The notes under the pieces: model-generated
The model's input: the letters and a program-made list of their open reading frames with translations, nothing else
The model's database searches: none
Told to the model about the DNA's origin: nothing
NCBI GenBank assembly: GCA_002309695.1
Contig: DBXV01000023.1
Location: 67,852 to 131,851 of the forward strand
Source of the DNA: Myxococcales bacterium UBA1203
GTDB taxonomy: Bacteria; Myxococcota; Myxococcia; Myxococcales; UBA5297
Direction of reading: 5' to 3'
DNA: 64,000 bases
In this document: one piece after another, positions 25,066-33,530 of the stretch
Layout of the letters: each line of letters begins with the position of its first letter
How positions within the stretch are numbered: the stretch's first letter is position 1
Translations under genes and position numbers: made by a program

Positions 25066-26037
25066 CTACCGCCGGCCCAGGACCGACAGGCGCCGCAGAA
25101 TCCCGGAAAACTCTGCGGCGCCCGTGAAGGATTCAGCGCCCCGGAAGTCACTTCTGCCGCCTTCGAGGCCCGGAATGTCCCCCAGATCCATCTCTTCATC
25201 GAAAGTGGCGGCCGTCAGCCAGGCGTGGCGCGACACGGCGTCCTCTTCGATGACCACGCCGATTCTGGCCCGCCCCTCCGCGAACCGAAGCAGCGTCTTC
25301 CGCTCCCTGCCCTTGCGGCGGCCCTGCACGCGAATGACGAACAGCCCGCCCAGCTCGGCTTTGCCGCAGGCAGAAGCCACCTCTTCCGCGCTCCTGACGG
25401 CGTCGAGTGAAAGCGCCGCGGCCCGCTCCACCTTCTCCTGAAGCTCCGCAGGCAGCTGTCCTTCGGTCAGTCCAGACACCAGCGCCTTCAGAAAATCCCG
25501 GCGCTCCCCCGCCGTAAAAGCGGCCAGCGCCTCGTCGATGGCCAGCGCCAGCTTCGCTCCCCGGTCGCTGAGCGCGTGCCCGCGGCCCGGAGAATCAACG
25601 GCACGGGCGTCTTCGTCCGCCCCGGGCCATGCCTCGATGCCGCCGCGCAGGAGCTTGGCCGCGGTCAGAATGCCGTCCAGGTCCGCATGGACAAACAGGC
25701 AGCCGGGACGCCCAACCCTGCGCGCAATTTCCGGCGTGATGAGCTCGGGGCAGGCGTGCGCCAGGCGGTTGGGCACGAGAAGAAAGCGCGGGTCGCCCTG
25801 AAAACGGGCCCAGCCCAGAGGATGCTCGTGGTGATCGCACCACAAAAGGAGCCTCTGCCCCAGCGACTGGATGAACGGCTCCGTGACCTGCTCGAAGAGG
25901 CCGCCGGAGGCAAATGCCACGTCCAGAACAACGATGCCCGCGTCTCCTTTGGGAGGCGGCGGGAGCCGGGACGGGCCCTGGACAAAGATAACGGCGGGCT
26001 CGGCCGATGATGCTGATGAGGTGATTCGGGCGGCCAT
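25066..26037 (-). CDS. DHH phosphoesterase-like protein with permuted motif order
   Basis: A 323-residue protein starting at ATG 26037, with GGAAGGCGAGG upstream. Residues 33-72 read like DHH motifs II and III: IVVLDVAF (D39), then LLLWCDHHEHP (D68, H69, H70). Motif I-like sequence comes afterwards: FVHADLDGILTAAKLLRGG (H117, D119, D121). In RecJ and NrnA-type proteins motif I comes first, so the order here is circularly permuted. The C-terminal half (EVASACGKAELGGLFVIRVQ; ARIGVVIEEDA) could be a DHHA1-like substrate domain. A Mn-dependent phosphodiesterase activity is inferred only. It ends 24 bases from the convergent helicase fusion gene. Confidence 0.6.
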   Translation of the reverse strand: MAARITSSASSAEPAVIFVQGPSRLPPPPKGDAGIVVLDVAFASGGLFEQVTEPFIQSLGQRLLLWCDHHEHPLGWARFQGDPRFLLVPNRLAHACPELITPEIARRVGRPGCLFVHADLDGILTAAKLLRGGIEAWPGADEDARAVDSPGRGHALSDRGAKLALAIDEALAAFTAGERRDFLKALVSGLTEGQLPAELQEKVERAAALSLDAVRSAEEVASACGKAELGGLFVIRVQGRRKGRERKTLLRFAEGRARIGVVIEEDAVSRHAWLTAATFDEEMDLGDIPGLEGGRSDFRGAESFTGAAEFSGILRRLSVLGRR

Positions 26038-26057
26038 GTGCCTCGCCTTCCGAAGGC

Positions 26058-26099
26058 AAAAAAACGGCGCGGCGTTCCGACAACATGGAGCGCCGCGCC
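26058..26099 (-). terminator. Rho-independent terminator after the small secreted protein gene
   Basis: On the minus strand GGCGCGGCG (26091-26099) pairs with CGCCGCGCC (26066-26074) and is followed by TTTTTTT at 26064-26058. It separates the gene at 26127-26594 from the DHH-like gene. Confidence 0.8.
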
Positions 26100-26126
26100 A
26101 AAATCGAGTCCGTCAGAAGGCCGGGG

Positions 26127-26594
26127 CTAGAAAGTTTCCACTCTGGGATCCAGGGCCGTGGCAGCCCGGCGCATCAGCGTAATCTGCACGTTCTTCGTCT
26201 CGGAAAGCGGCTTGACCTGGACCTCCAGCACGTACTCGTCGCCTTCCTTGAGGGGCACCTTGAAGATGTAAACGAGGTCGCCCAGCACCTCGCTGCCCAT
26301 CTGCTTCGGCTCAAAGCCCAGCTTCGACTTGTAGAAGTCGCGGACCTCTTCGAGGGAACTCCGAACGACATAGACGGCCTGGTATTGCTCCTTGGACTTG
26401 TTGAAGGTGGTGATGACCTCGTTGTCCACCACGCCCGCCTTCTTGCCCTTGGCGGCCGGAACGAACACCGGGAGGGGCGCAACCTTTCCCGTCAGTGCCG
26501 TCTGGTAAGCGCTGAATTTTTGGGCGTCCTGAGCAAAGGACAGCGCGGGAATCAGCATCAGAACAAAAATCGCCGCAGCCAAAAGACGTCTCAT
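26127..26594 (-). CDS. Small secreted protein, unknown function
   Basis: A 155-residue exported protein. ATG 26594 follows GGAGGAG at five bases, and a signal peptide ending SFAQDA starts immediately (RRLLAAAIFVLMLIPAL). The mature part is a mixed alpha/beta domain: a helix with SSLEEVRDFYKSKLGF, then strands VYIFKVPLKEGDEYVLEVQV and VQITLMRRA. This helix-strand pattern is seen in small periplasmic proteins annotated only as hypothetical in deltaproteobacteria. No catalytic motif is visible. It is transcribed divergently from the lipoprotein at 26740. Confidence 0.75.
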   Translation of the reverse strand: MRRLLAAAIFVLMLIPALSFAQDAQKFSAYQTALTGKVAPLPVFVPAAKGKKAGVVDNEVITTFNKSKEQYQAVYVVRSSLEEVRDFYKSKLGFEPKQMGSEVLGDLVYIFKVPLKEGDEYVLEVQVKPLSETKNVQITLMRRAATALDPRVETF

Positions 26595-26739
26595 GGGAAC
26601 TCCTCCGTGCATGGAAATGCCGAAAAAGAATTGCCGCCGCGGGCTTGCCAGAGGCAGGGGGAGCCATCTAGCGGGCCGGTCGGCCGAAAAAAATGCCGCG
26701 GCCTTGTCACGAAGTTCCGGCGCAAAGGCAACTGACCGA

Positions 26740-27297
26740 ATGAACATCACCAAATTGAAAGTTCCGGCGCTGCTGGCCTGTCTCGCCGCCGCCTGCACTC
26801 CCCTTCAGAGCCCGTTCGCCAACCCCGAGAAAACCGTCCGGGATTTTCACAGAAACCTGCTGTTTCGTGACTGTAAGCACGCTCTGGAGCAGCTGACAGA
26901 CGGCACGCGCGCCAAAATCGCGCAGCTCTCGAAACTGGCGGCACAGCAGAGCGGCGGCGCCATCGCAGATGACCCCGCCGCCATGATTTGCCAGGGGGAT
27001 GTCACGCTCTACCGAAGCGAAGAGCTCTCCGGCGACGACGTGGTCAAAGTGACGCTGACTTCCAGAGACGATCAGGCGGGGAAGGCTGTGGTCACGGCGG
27101 TCATCGGGGGAAAAGAGTGGCCCACGGCTCTGATCCGCGACGCGGCCGGCGACTGGAAAATTGATCTGGAATCGCTGGCCGATGAGGCACTGGCCAGGCG
27201 CGCCGGGACTCAGGCGGAAGTTCCGCCTCCCAATGCGTCTTCTGCGAACGACGCCGCGCCTCCTCCCGCTGCCGCTTCCCCCGACTCCGAAGGCTGA
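26740..27297 (+). CDS. Lipoprotein, SnoaL/DUF4878-like fold possible
   Basis: A 185-residue protein starting at ATG 26740 with only a weak AAGG upstream. A lipoprotein-type signal follows (KVPALLACLAAACTPL, a Cys at residue 14 or 19). The mature region reads like a cone-shaped alpha+beta domain: TVRDFHRNLLFRDCKHALEQ, then VKVTLTSRDDQAGKAVVTAV and GDWKIDLESLADEAL. That pattern recalls DUF4878/NTF2-like lipoproteins, in which the last strand holds a W-K-I/V-D motif. The tail is Pro/Ala-rich. It is convergent with the helical-repeat gene at 27314. Function unknown. Confidence 0.72.
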   Translation: MNITKLKVPALLACLAAACTPLQSPFANPEKTVRDFHRNLLFRDCKHALEQLTDGTRAKIAQLSKLAAQQSGGAIADDPAAMICQGDVTLYRSEELSGDDVVKVTLTSRDDQAGKAVVTAVIGGKEWPTALIRDAAGDWKIDLESLADEALARRAGTQAEVPPPNASSANDAAPPPAAASPDSEG

Positions 27298-27313
27298 CTT
27301 CCGTCTGGCTGCC

Positions 27314-28633
27314 TCATCCCTTGCCCTTGGGCGGCGCCTTGGGCGCCGTCATCTTCTTGGCCGCCGCCTGAACCGCCGAGGGAACGTTCTTGTCCTTGGC
27401 CAGCTTTTTCAGGTCGCTTTCGCGCAGCGTCCCCAGAAAGCGGATGGTCGTCTGCGCCGGTGTCTTCGGATTGCGAATCAGCGCCATGCGCACCTGGTAC
27501 TGCCGGGTCCATTCCCGCTTGTTCATAATGGTCCGCAGCACCTCGTCGCCCGTGTTCTTCGACTGGGCGAGGCTGAGCACCTCGTTGTCCGAAATTTTCG
27601 GGCTGTTGATGACGGCGCTCTGAATCATCCGGTTGGGGTCCCGCAGCAGAATCGTCCGCGCCTCCATGCTGCCCACCGAGGCCAGCTTGATGCGCTCGCT
27701 CATGGACATGTTGAGGATGCGCTGGGTCAGACTCAGGCGCTTGCCGTTCTCATCCCTGTCTCCCGTGGGCTTGGGCCTGCCGGTCTTCGCCGGCCCCTGG
27801 GCCGCTTCTTTGGCCTCCTCCTCAACAAGGGCATCCAGCTCCTTCATCAGGTCTTCGGCACTCTCTCCTTTGACGGCAGCCGCCTCCGCAGAATCGGGCC
27901 GCGGCAGAGGCTTGTTGTAAACCCGCTGATAGGCCGCCTCGAACTGGGTCAGGTCGTAGAGGACGACGCCGGAGCGGACGGCAAAGTCGCAGACGGAGTC
28001 GGACACGGCCCTCGGCAGCTTCGGATTCGAGAGAAGCGCCCGGAGAAGCTTTTCCTCGCGCAGAAGCCGCAGCTGGTTGCCGGCGATAATCTCAATGAAC
28101 TTCTCCGTTCGGGTCCTGGCCACAAGAGACGCCAGCGTCAGGTCATGCACCGACGGGTTCAGAATCAGCGCCTCCATATCCGGGCTGTCCGGATTCAGAT
28201 TCTCGCACAGCACGTCCAGAACCCGGGGATTGAGGGAGTCGTCCCGGAGCGCCACGGAGAGAATTTTGCCCGGCAGCCTGGAGATGGACTCGCGGGCAGA
28301 GGCGGAAATTTTCGGGTCCGCATCAAAGGTCAGCATGGCCAGACAGTGGGCCATGTCGCTGGGGTTCAGCGGGACGAGTCCGCGGGCAGCCATGCCGCGA
28401 ATCGGCGCGGGCGAAGCCGGGTCCACATGACGGCGAAATTGCGGGGGAAGCCTCTCCGCGGTCAGCGGAGGAACATCCGCGAGCCGGTCCTCGGGTTCGG
28501 CGGGCGCTTCCTCTTCGGCGGGCGCTTCACTTGGGACATCCGCTTTGACCTCCGCGTCCGGGGCGGCGTCATCGAGGACCAGGTCATCCAGCGACAGCTC
28601 GATTTCAGGCAGTTCGTCAGGCGTTGCGTTCAT
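27314..28633 (-). CDS. Helical-repeat (HEAT-like) protein downstream of coaX
   Basis: A 439-residue cytoplasmic protein. The N-terminal 60 residues are acidic and disordered (IELSLDDLVLDDAAPDAEV). The rest is built of alpha-hairpins resembling HEAT or leucine-rich-variant repeats, each with an Asn-Pro turn: ALILNPSVHDLTLASLV, ALLSNPKLPRAVSDSV, ILLRDPNRMIQSAVINSP, ALIRNPKTPAQTTIRFLG. The C-terminus is Lys-rich. No catalytic signature was found. It begins 17 bases inside the 3' end of coaX, so the two genes are very likely co-translated. Similar proteins occur in Myxococcota without known function. Confidence 0.75.
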   Translation of the reverse strand: MNATPDELPEIELSLDDLVLDDAAPDAEVKADVPSEAPAEEEAPAEPEDRLADVPPLTAERLPPQFRRHVDPASPAPIRGMAARGLVPLNPSDMAHCLAMLTFDADPKISASARESISRLPGKILSVALRDDSLNPRVLDVLCENLNPDSPDMEALILNPSVHDLTLASLVARTRTEKFIEIIAGNQLRLLREEKLLRALLSNPKLPRAVSDSVCDFAVRSGVVLYDLTQFEAAYQRVYNKPLPRPDSAEAAAVKGESAEDLMKELDALVEEEAKEAAQGPAKTGRPKPTGDRDENGKRLSLTQRILNMSMSERIKLASVGSMEARTILLRDPNRMIQSAVINSPKISDNEVLSLAQSKNTGDEVLRTIMNKREWTRQYQVRMALIRNPKTPAQTTIRFLGTLRESDLKKLAKDKNVPSAVQAAAKKMTAPKAPPKGKG

Positions 28634-29381
28634 GGAGAATCCTCAGGCCGTTGAGCGTCAGAAATTCGTCAACCTCTTGGATGGCACGCGATTCAGAGGC
28701 GATGAGAGGCGCCAGCCCTCCGGTGGCCACGGTTTTGGGCTTTCCCCCCAGCTCCGAAGCCATGCGCGCGCAGATGCCGTCCACCAGCCCCACGTAGCCG
28801 AAGACAATGCCCGACTGCATGCTAGCGATGGTGTTGCGCCCGATGACGCGCTCGGGGCGGCTCAGCTCGACCCGCGGCAGCTTGGAGGCCGACTGAAACA
28901 GCGCCTCGGTGCTGATGGTGACGCCGGGACAGATGGCCCCGCCCAGGTACTCGCCCCTGGCCGTCACTGCGTCGAACGTGGTCGCCGTCCCGAAATCGAC
29001 GATGATGAGAGGCATGGGCCAGCGCGCATACGCCGCGACCGCGTTGACGATGCGGTCCGCGCCCACCTCCGCGGGGTTGTCATAGAGGACGGGCATGCCG
29101 GTCCTGATGCCGGGGCCGACGAACAGCGGTTCGCAGCCGAAATAATTGCGCCCCATGATGCGCAGGACGCGCTGGAGCGGGGGGACGACCGAGGAGACGG
29201 CGATGGCCGTGACCGACTTCTCGGAGAGGCCCGCGTGGGACAGCAGCTGACCGACGAGGATGCCGTGCTCATCCGAGGTGCGCCGCGTCGTCGTCTCAAT
29301 GCGCCAGTGTTCCACGAGCCGCTCACCGTCAAAGACGCCCAGGACGGTGTTGGTGTTTCCCACATCGATGGTCAAAAGCAT
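28617..29381 (-). CDS. coaX: Type III pantothenate kinase
   Basis: A 254-residue CoaX, the usual length. ATG 29381 gives the conserved start MLLTIDVGNTNTVLGVFDG, an ASKHA-fold phosphate loop. Other family hallmarks are YDNPAEVGADRIVNAVAAY, IIVDFGTATTFDAVTARG and GGAICPGVTISTEALFQSAS. The enzyme phosphorylates pantothenate, the first step of coenzyme A synthesis, and is insensitive to CoA feedback. AGGAG lies 13 bases upstream, a little far. The 3' end overlaps the helical-repeat gene by 17 bases. No birA was seen next to it, although the two are often fused or adjacent in other bacteria. Confidence 0.95.
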   Translation of the reverse strand: MLLTIDVGNTNTVLGVFDGERLVEHWRIETTTRRTSDEHGILVGQLLSHAGLSEKSVTAIAVSSVVPPLQRVLRIMGRNYFGCEPLFVGPGIRTGMPVLYDNPAEVGADRIVNAVAAYARWPMPLIIVDFGTATTFDAVTARGEYLGGAICPGVTISTEALFQSASKLPRVELSRPERVIGRNTIASMQSGIVFGYVGLVDGICARMASELGGKPKTVATGGLAPLIASESRAIQEVDEFLTLNGLRILHERNA

Positions 29382-29607
29382 GGTCGGGACGAGCTCCTGC
29401 CGCCTCGAAAGACGGCCCTGAAAAACAAAAGCCGCGCGGCTTAGCCGCACCCCGGTGAATTGGAAAGGCCATTTCCCGCCGATGACCGGCCCGAGCACGA
29501 GCCGAAACGCCCCCGCAGAAGCGCCGGAGAGCGCCCTTGACGGGGCCGATGCCGAAAAGCAAAAGCCGCCGGCTCGCCGAGGGGGGCAATGCCGCAGGGG
29601 TCTGAAT

Positions 29608-30525
29608 ATGGGTCGTTTTTTCAATCGTGAAGCTGGTGTGGTTGCGCTTGTCCTTCTTCTTGCCGGCGTCGCCGCCGCCATCGCGATGGATGCTTCCCTG
29701 TGGATAAGGCTGGCCGTCGGCGTGGGTCCCCTCGTCGTCCTCCACTGGTTCGTGACGCCCCTGGCTCAGGAGAAGCTCCTTGAGTTCTACACGGAGAGCT
29801 TCCGCTACGAGAGTGCGCTCCGCCTGGCGATGGACATCCGCGAGTCCTCCATGGACCGCCAGTCGCGGCAGAGCGCAGACCTGAATGTGGCCTTCGTGCA
29901 GATGGCCTGCGGGCACTACGACATGGCGCTCAAGCGGCTGCGCACCATCATCACCACCAAAGAGCAGCCCATCACGAAGAGCATCGTCGAAGGCATCACG
30001 GGCTACTGCATGGCGTATCTGGGGAAGGACCTAGACGAGGCGGAAAAGCTCATCTCGTCCAGCCTCGAGGCCCAGCCGAAAGAGGGGATGTTCGTCACCT
30101 TCCTGGCGCTGCTGCGCCTTCGCCAGGGCCGCTTTGAGGAAGCGAAGCTCCTCCTCGAAAAGTCGATGGAGCTGGACAGCGACCCCGAACTTCCTCACGC
30201 CGGCGAGCGCCCCTATCTGATGGCGCACGCTCTCTCCGGGATGGGCGAGCAGGCGCGGGCGCAGGAGCTGCTGAATCAGGTGGCTGAGGGCAATCCGAAG
30301 TCTCACTTCACGATTCTGGCGAAGCAGGGGCTGGACCGCCGCCTCATGGGAAATGCCGCCCCGAAGGCGGAGGAGCCCAAGGCAGAACAGGCGGAACAGA
30401 AGGAGCTGGCGGCGGCGCCGTCTGAAGCCAACGCTCTTCCCGCGGCGGCCACGGACGCGGAAAAAGCGGACGCCAAAGCTGACGGAGAAAAGTCCGGCGA
30501 AGCGCCTTCAAACAGCCCGAGCTAA
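29608..30525 (+). CDS. TPR membrane protein, unknown function
   Basis: A 305-residue protein starting at ATG 29608 with AGGGG eight bases upstream. Two N-terminal membrane helices (VVALVLLLAGVAAAIAM; LAVGVGPLVVLHWFV) are followed by tetratricopeptide-type pairs: FVQMACGHYDMALKRLRTII, MAYLGKDLDEAEKLISSSLE, LLRLRQGRFEEAKLLLEKSM and HALSGMGEQARAQELLNQVA. The C-terminal 60 residues are Ala/Glu/Lys-rich. It is probably an inner-membrane scaffold with the TPR domain on one side. Its stop overlaps the convergent nfo stop by four bases. Confidence 0.75.
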   Translation: MGRFFNREAGVVALVLLLAGVAAAIAMDASLWIRLAVGVGPLVVLHWFVTPLAQEKLLEFYTESFRYESALRLAMDIRESSMDRQSRQSADLNVAFVQMACGHYDMALKRLRTIITTKEQPITKSIVEGITGYCMAYLGKDLDEAEKLISSSLEAQPKEGMFVTFLALLRLRQGRFEEAKLLLEKSMELDSDPELPHAGERPYLMAHALSGMGEQARAQELLNQVAEGNPKSHFTILAKQGLDRRLMGNAAPKAEEPKAEQAEQKELAAAPSEANALPAAATDAEKADAKADGEKSGEAPSNSPS

Positions 30526-31415
30526 TCCGCCCGCTGAGCGCGTAGCCAGGCAATCTCCCGCCCGTAGCCAGGCACATCGTTGGGCGTCTCCAGATAGAAG
30601 GGCAGCGCCCGCAGAAGCGGATGGTTCACGGCGGTCCGGAAAAACTCTTCGCCCAGCGCTCCCTGGCCCAGAAGCTCATGCCGGTCCTTGTGGCTCGCGA
30701 GGGGGTTCTTGCTGTCGTTGAGGTGAATCGCCTTCAGGCGCGGCAGGCCGATGATTCGGTCAAACTCGCTGAGGACGCCGTCCAGGTCGTTCACCACGTC
30801 GTAGCCCGCGTCGTGGACGTGGCACGTATCGAGGCAGACGCCCACGCGCCCGCGCAGGTCCCCGCGAATGGCGGCAATGATGTCCCTGAGCTCCTCAAAC
30901 CTGCCGCCCACCTCGCTTCCCTTGCCGGCCATGGTTTCCAGAAGAACGGTCGTCCGCAGGTCCGGCGAAAGGATCTCGTTCAGCTGTTCCGCTGTGAGCC
31001 GGATGCCCTCCTCCATCCCCTGCCCCACGTGGCTGCCGGGATGGAAGTTGTAGAGAATCTCCCGCAGCGGGTCGCCCTCGACGGTCTGTGAGGCAGCCGC
31101 CAGCCGCTCCATGCGCGAGAGGTCGTCGGCCATCATCCGGCGCGAAAAGCCGCGAATCTTCTGGTCGGCGGCACAGGGATTCAGCGTGTAGGGCGCGTGG
31201 GCCAGAATGGTGGAGATGCCGTTCTGCCCGGCAAAGGCGGCCAGCGCGCGGGCGTCCTCCTCGTCAAACTCTTTGGCATTCCCGCCCCGGGGATTGCGCG
31301 TGAAGAACTGAAAAGTGTTCGCCTGAATGGAGACGGCCTCTTTGCCCATGGCCAGAAAGCCTCTGGCCGCCGACAGGTGACAGCCGACCCGGAATGCCTG
31401 TGCTTGCTGCGTCAT
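30522..31415 (-). CDS. nfo: Endonuclease IV (AP endonuclease)
   Basis: A 297-residue TIM-barrel nuclease, normal length. Metal-binding motifs are intact: NFHPGSHVG, LLETMAGKGSEVG, CLDTCHVHDAGYD and HLNDSKNPLASHKDRHELLG. The enzyme cleaves DNA at abasic sites and removes 3' blocking groups in base excision repair, using three Zn ions. ATG 31415 (MTQQAQAFRVGCHLSAA) is chosen; GAGGAG lies ten bases upstream. An upstream in-frame extension shows no homology. Confidence 0.95.
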   Translation of the reverse strand: MTQQAQAFRVGCHLSAARGFLAMGKEAVSIQANTFQFFTRNPRGGNAKEFDEEDARALAAFAGQNGISTILAHAPYTLNPCAADQKIRGFSRRMMADDLSRMERLAAASQTVEGDPLREILYNFHPGSHVGQGMEEGIRLTAEQLNEILSPDLRTTVLLETMAGKGSEVGGRFEELRDIIAAIRGDLRGRVGVCLDTCHVHDAGYDVVNDLDGVLSEFDRIIGLPRLKAIHLNDSKNPLASHKDRHELLGQGALGEEFFRTAVNHPLLRALPFYLETPNDVPGYGREIAWLRAQRAD

Positions 31416-31703
31416 CGTGATGTTTCTCCTCGGACGAGAGCGCCCGGAATGAAGAGCGGCAAAGGGCGCGGCGTTCGCCCACGGTGCTTCCCGCGTGTCA
31501 ACGACCACACCCGGGGTTTGCCCCTTGCCTTTCCCAGAGGCACTGCCTAAGCGCGCCGCCCTTCAAAATTCGGGCTTCCGCCGCCCCCCGCCAGCGCCCT
31601 GCTTTTTCCAGCGCATTCAACGCGCGGGAGCTGGCCGCCGGAGCGTGGCGCCGCCCGAGATGCGCCGGGTTTTCCCCGCCGGCCCGACAAAGCACAGGAC
31701 TGC

Positions 31704-33509
31704 ATGAGCGAAGCAAACGACAGGATCAGAAACTTCTCGATCATCGCCCACATCGACCACGGAAAATCGACTCTCGCCGACCGGCTTCTGGAAGCCACGG
31801 GGACCATCACCGACCGGGAAAAGCAGAACCAGTTCCTCGACAACATGGACCTGGAGCGCGAGCGGGGAATCACCATCAAGGCGCAGACGGTCCGCATGTC
31901 CTACAAGGCCCTCGATGGAAAGACCTACGAGCTGAACCTTATCGACACGCCAGGGCACGTGGACTTTGCCTACGAGGTCTCGCGTTCGCTGTCGGCCTGC
32001 GAAGGGGCGCTTCTCGTGGTGGATTCCACTCAGGGCGTCGAGGCGCAGACGCTGGCCAACGTCTTCATGGCCCTGGACCACGACCTGGAAATTCTGCCGG
32101 TCATCAACAAGGTCGATCTGCCCTCATCCAACGTGGAGGGCGTGAAGGCCGAGATTGAGGAAGTCATCGGTCTGGACGCCTCTGAGGCCATCCCCTGCTC
32201 TGCCAAGACAGGCGTGGGCGTGCCCGAGATTCTGGAGGCCATCGTCCGCAAAGTGCCGCCGCCCGCCGGGAACCCCGATGCGCCGCTCAAGGCGCTCGTC
32301 TTTGACAGCTGGTACGACAGCTACCGCGGCGTGGTCATGCTGGTCCGCGTTCTGGAGGGGACCCTGAGCGTGAAGCAGAAAATTCTCCTCTGCGCGGCCC
32401 GCAAGGAGTTCGAGGTTCAGGAGCTGGCCGTCAACGCGCCGCGTCCCGTGGCCGTGAAGTCGCTCTCCGCCGGCGAGGTGGGGCTGCTCATCGCTAACGT
32501 GAAGGAAATCGCTGACGCCAAGGTGGGCGACACCGTCACCGACGCGAAGACGCCCACGGACGCGCCCTTTCCCGGCTTCCAGGAGATGAAGCCCATGGTC
32601 TTCGCCGGCGTCTATCCGGTCGATGCCGCGGACTACGAGGACCTCCGGGACGCACTCCAGAAGCTCCGCCTCAATGACTCGTCCTTCACCGTCGAGCCGG
32701 AGACGAGTCAGGCGCTGGGGTTCGGCTTTCGCTGCGGCTACCTGGGGCTGCTCCACATGGAAATCATCCAGGAGCGGCTGGAGCGCGAATACAACCTCGA
32801 CCTCATCACCACGGCGCCCTCGGTCGTCTATCAAATCACCACCACGGCCGGAGAAGTCCTGCACATCGACAACCCCGCGAAGCTGCCGCCGCCGCAGAGC
32901 ATCCGCCTCTTCGAGGAGCCCATCCTCACCTGCCACATCCACGTGCCCGAGGAATACGTGGGCAACATCCTCAAGCTCTGCCAGGAGCGGCGCGGCGTGC
33001 AGAAGGACATCCGCTACTTCGGCACTTCCCGGGTTCAGGTCACTTACGACCTGCCGCTCGCCGAGGTGGTCTTCGACTTCTTCGACAAGCTCAAAAGCGT
33101 GTCCCGCGGCTACGCCTCGCTCGACTACGAACTGCGCGGCTATGAGCCCGCCGACCTCGTGAAGCTCGACATTCTGCTCAACGGCGAGCCCGTCGATGCC
33201 CTGCACGTCATCGTTCACCGGAGCCGCGCATTCGACCGGGGCCGCATCGTCTGCAACAAGCTCAAGGAAGTGATTCCGAGGCAGATGTACGAGGTGGCCA
33301 TTCAGGCGGCGATTGGCACCAAGGTCATCGCCCGCACGACGGTGAAGGCCTACCGCAAGAACGTCATCGCCAAGTGCTACGGCGGCGACATCAGCCGAAA
33401 GCGCAAGCTCCTCGAGAAGCAGAAAGAGGGCAAAAAGCGCATGAAGCAGGTGGGCTCGGTTGACATTCCGCAGGAGGCCTTCCTCGCCGTGCTCAAGGCC
33501 GACGAATGA
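31704..33509 (+). CDS. lepA: Elongation factor 4 (LepA), back-translocating GTPase
   Basis: A 601-residue translational GTPase of usual length. The N-terminal G domain has AHIDHGKSTLADRLLE, the switch I region ERERGITIKAQTV, LIDTPGHVDFAYEVSRSL and the G4 motif NKVDLPSSN. The family-specific C-terminal domain is present (KCYGGDISRKRKLLEKQKEG, then VGSVDIPQEAFLAVLK). EF4 acts on stalled or mistranslocated ribosomes. AGGA lies five bases before ATG 31704. The order lepA-lepB matches the common bacterial arrangement, and the 21-base gap implies one transcript. Confidence 0.97.
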   Translation: MSEANDRIRNFSIIAHIDHGKSTLADRLLEATGTITDREKQNQFLDNMDLERERGITIKAQTVRMSYKALDGKTYELNLIDTPGHVDFAYEVSRSLSACEGALLVVDSTQGVEAQTLANVFMALDHDLEILPVINKVDLPSSNVEGVKAEIEEVIGLDASEAIPCSAKTGVGVPEILEAIVRKVPPPAGNPDAPLKALVFDSWYDSYRGVVMLVRVLEGTLSVKQKILLCAARKEFEVQELAVNAPRPVAVKSLSAGEVGLLIANVKEIADAKVGDTVTDAKTPTDAPFPGFQEMKPMVFAGVYPVDAADYEDLRDALQKLRLNDSSFTVEPETSQALGFGFRCGYLGLLHMEIIQERLEREYNLDLITTAPSVVYQITTTAGEVLHIDNPAKLPPPQSIRLFEEPILTCHIHVPEEYVGNILKLCQERRGVQKDIRYFGTSRVQVTYDLPLAEVVFDFFDKLKSVSRGYASLDYELRGYEPADLVKLDILLNGEPVDALHVIVHRSRAFDRGRIVCNKLKEVIPRQMYEVAIQAAIGTKVIARTTVKAYRKNVIAKCYGGDISRKRKLLEKQKEGKKRMKQVGSVDIPQEAFLAVLKADE

Positions 33510-33530
33510 CGGGAGGCTTTTGACCTCATC

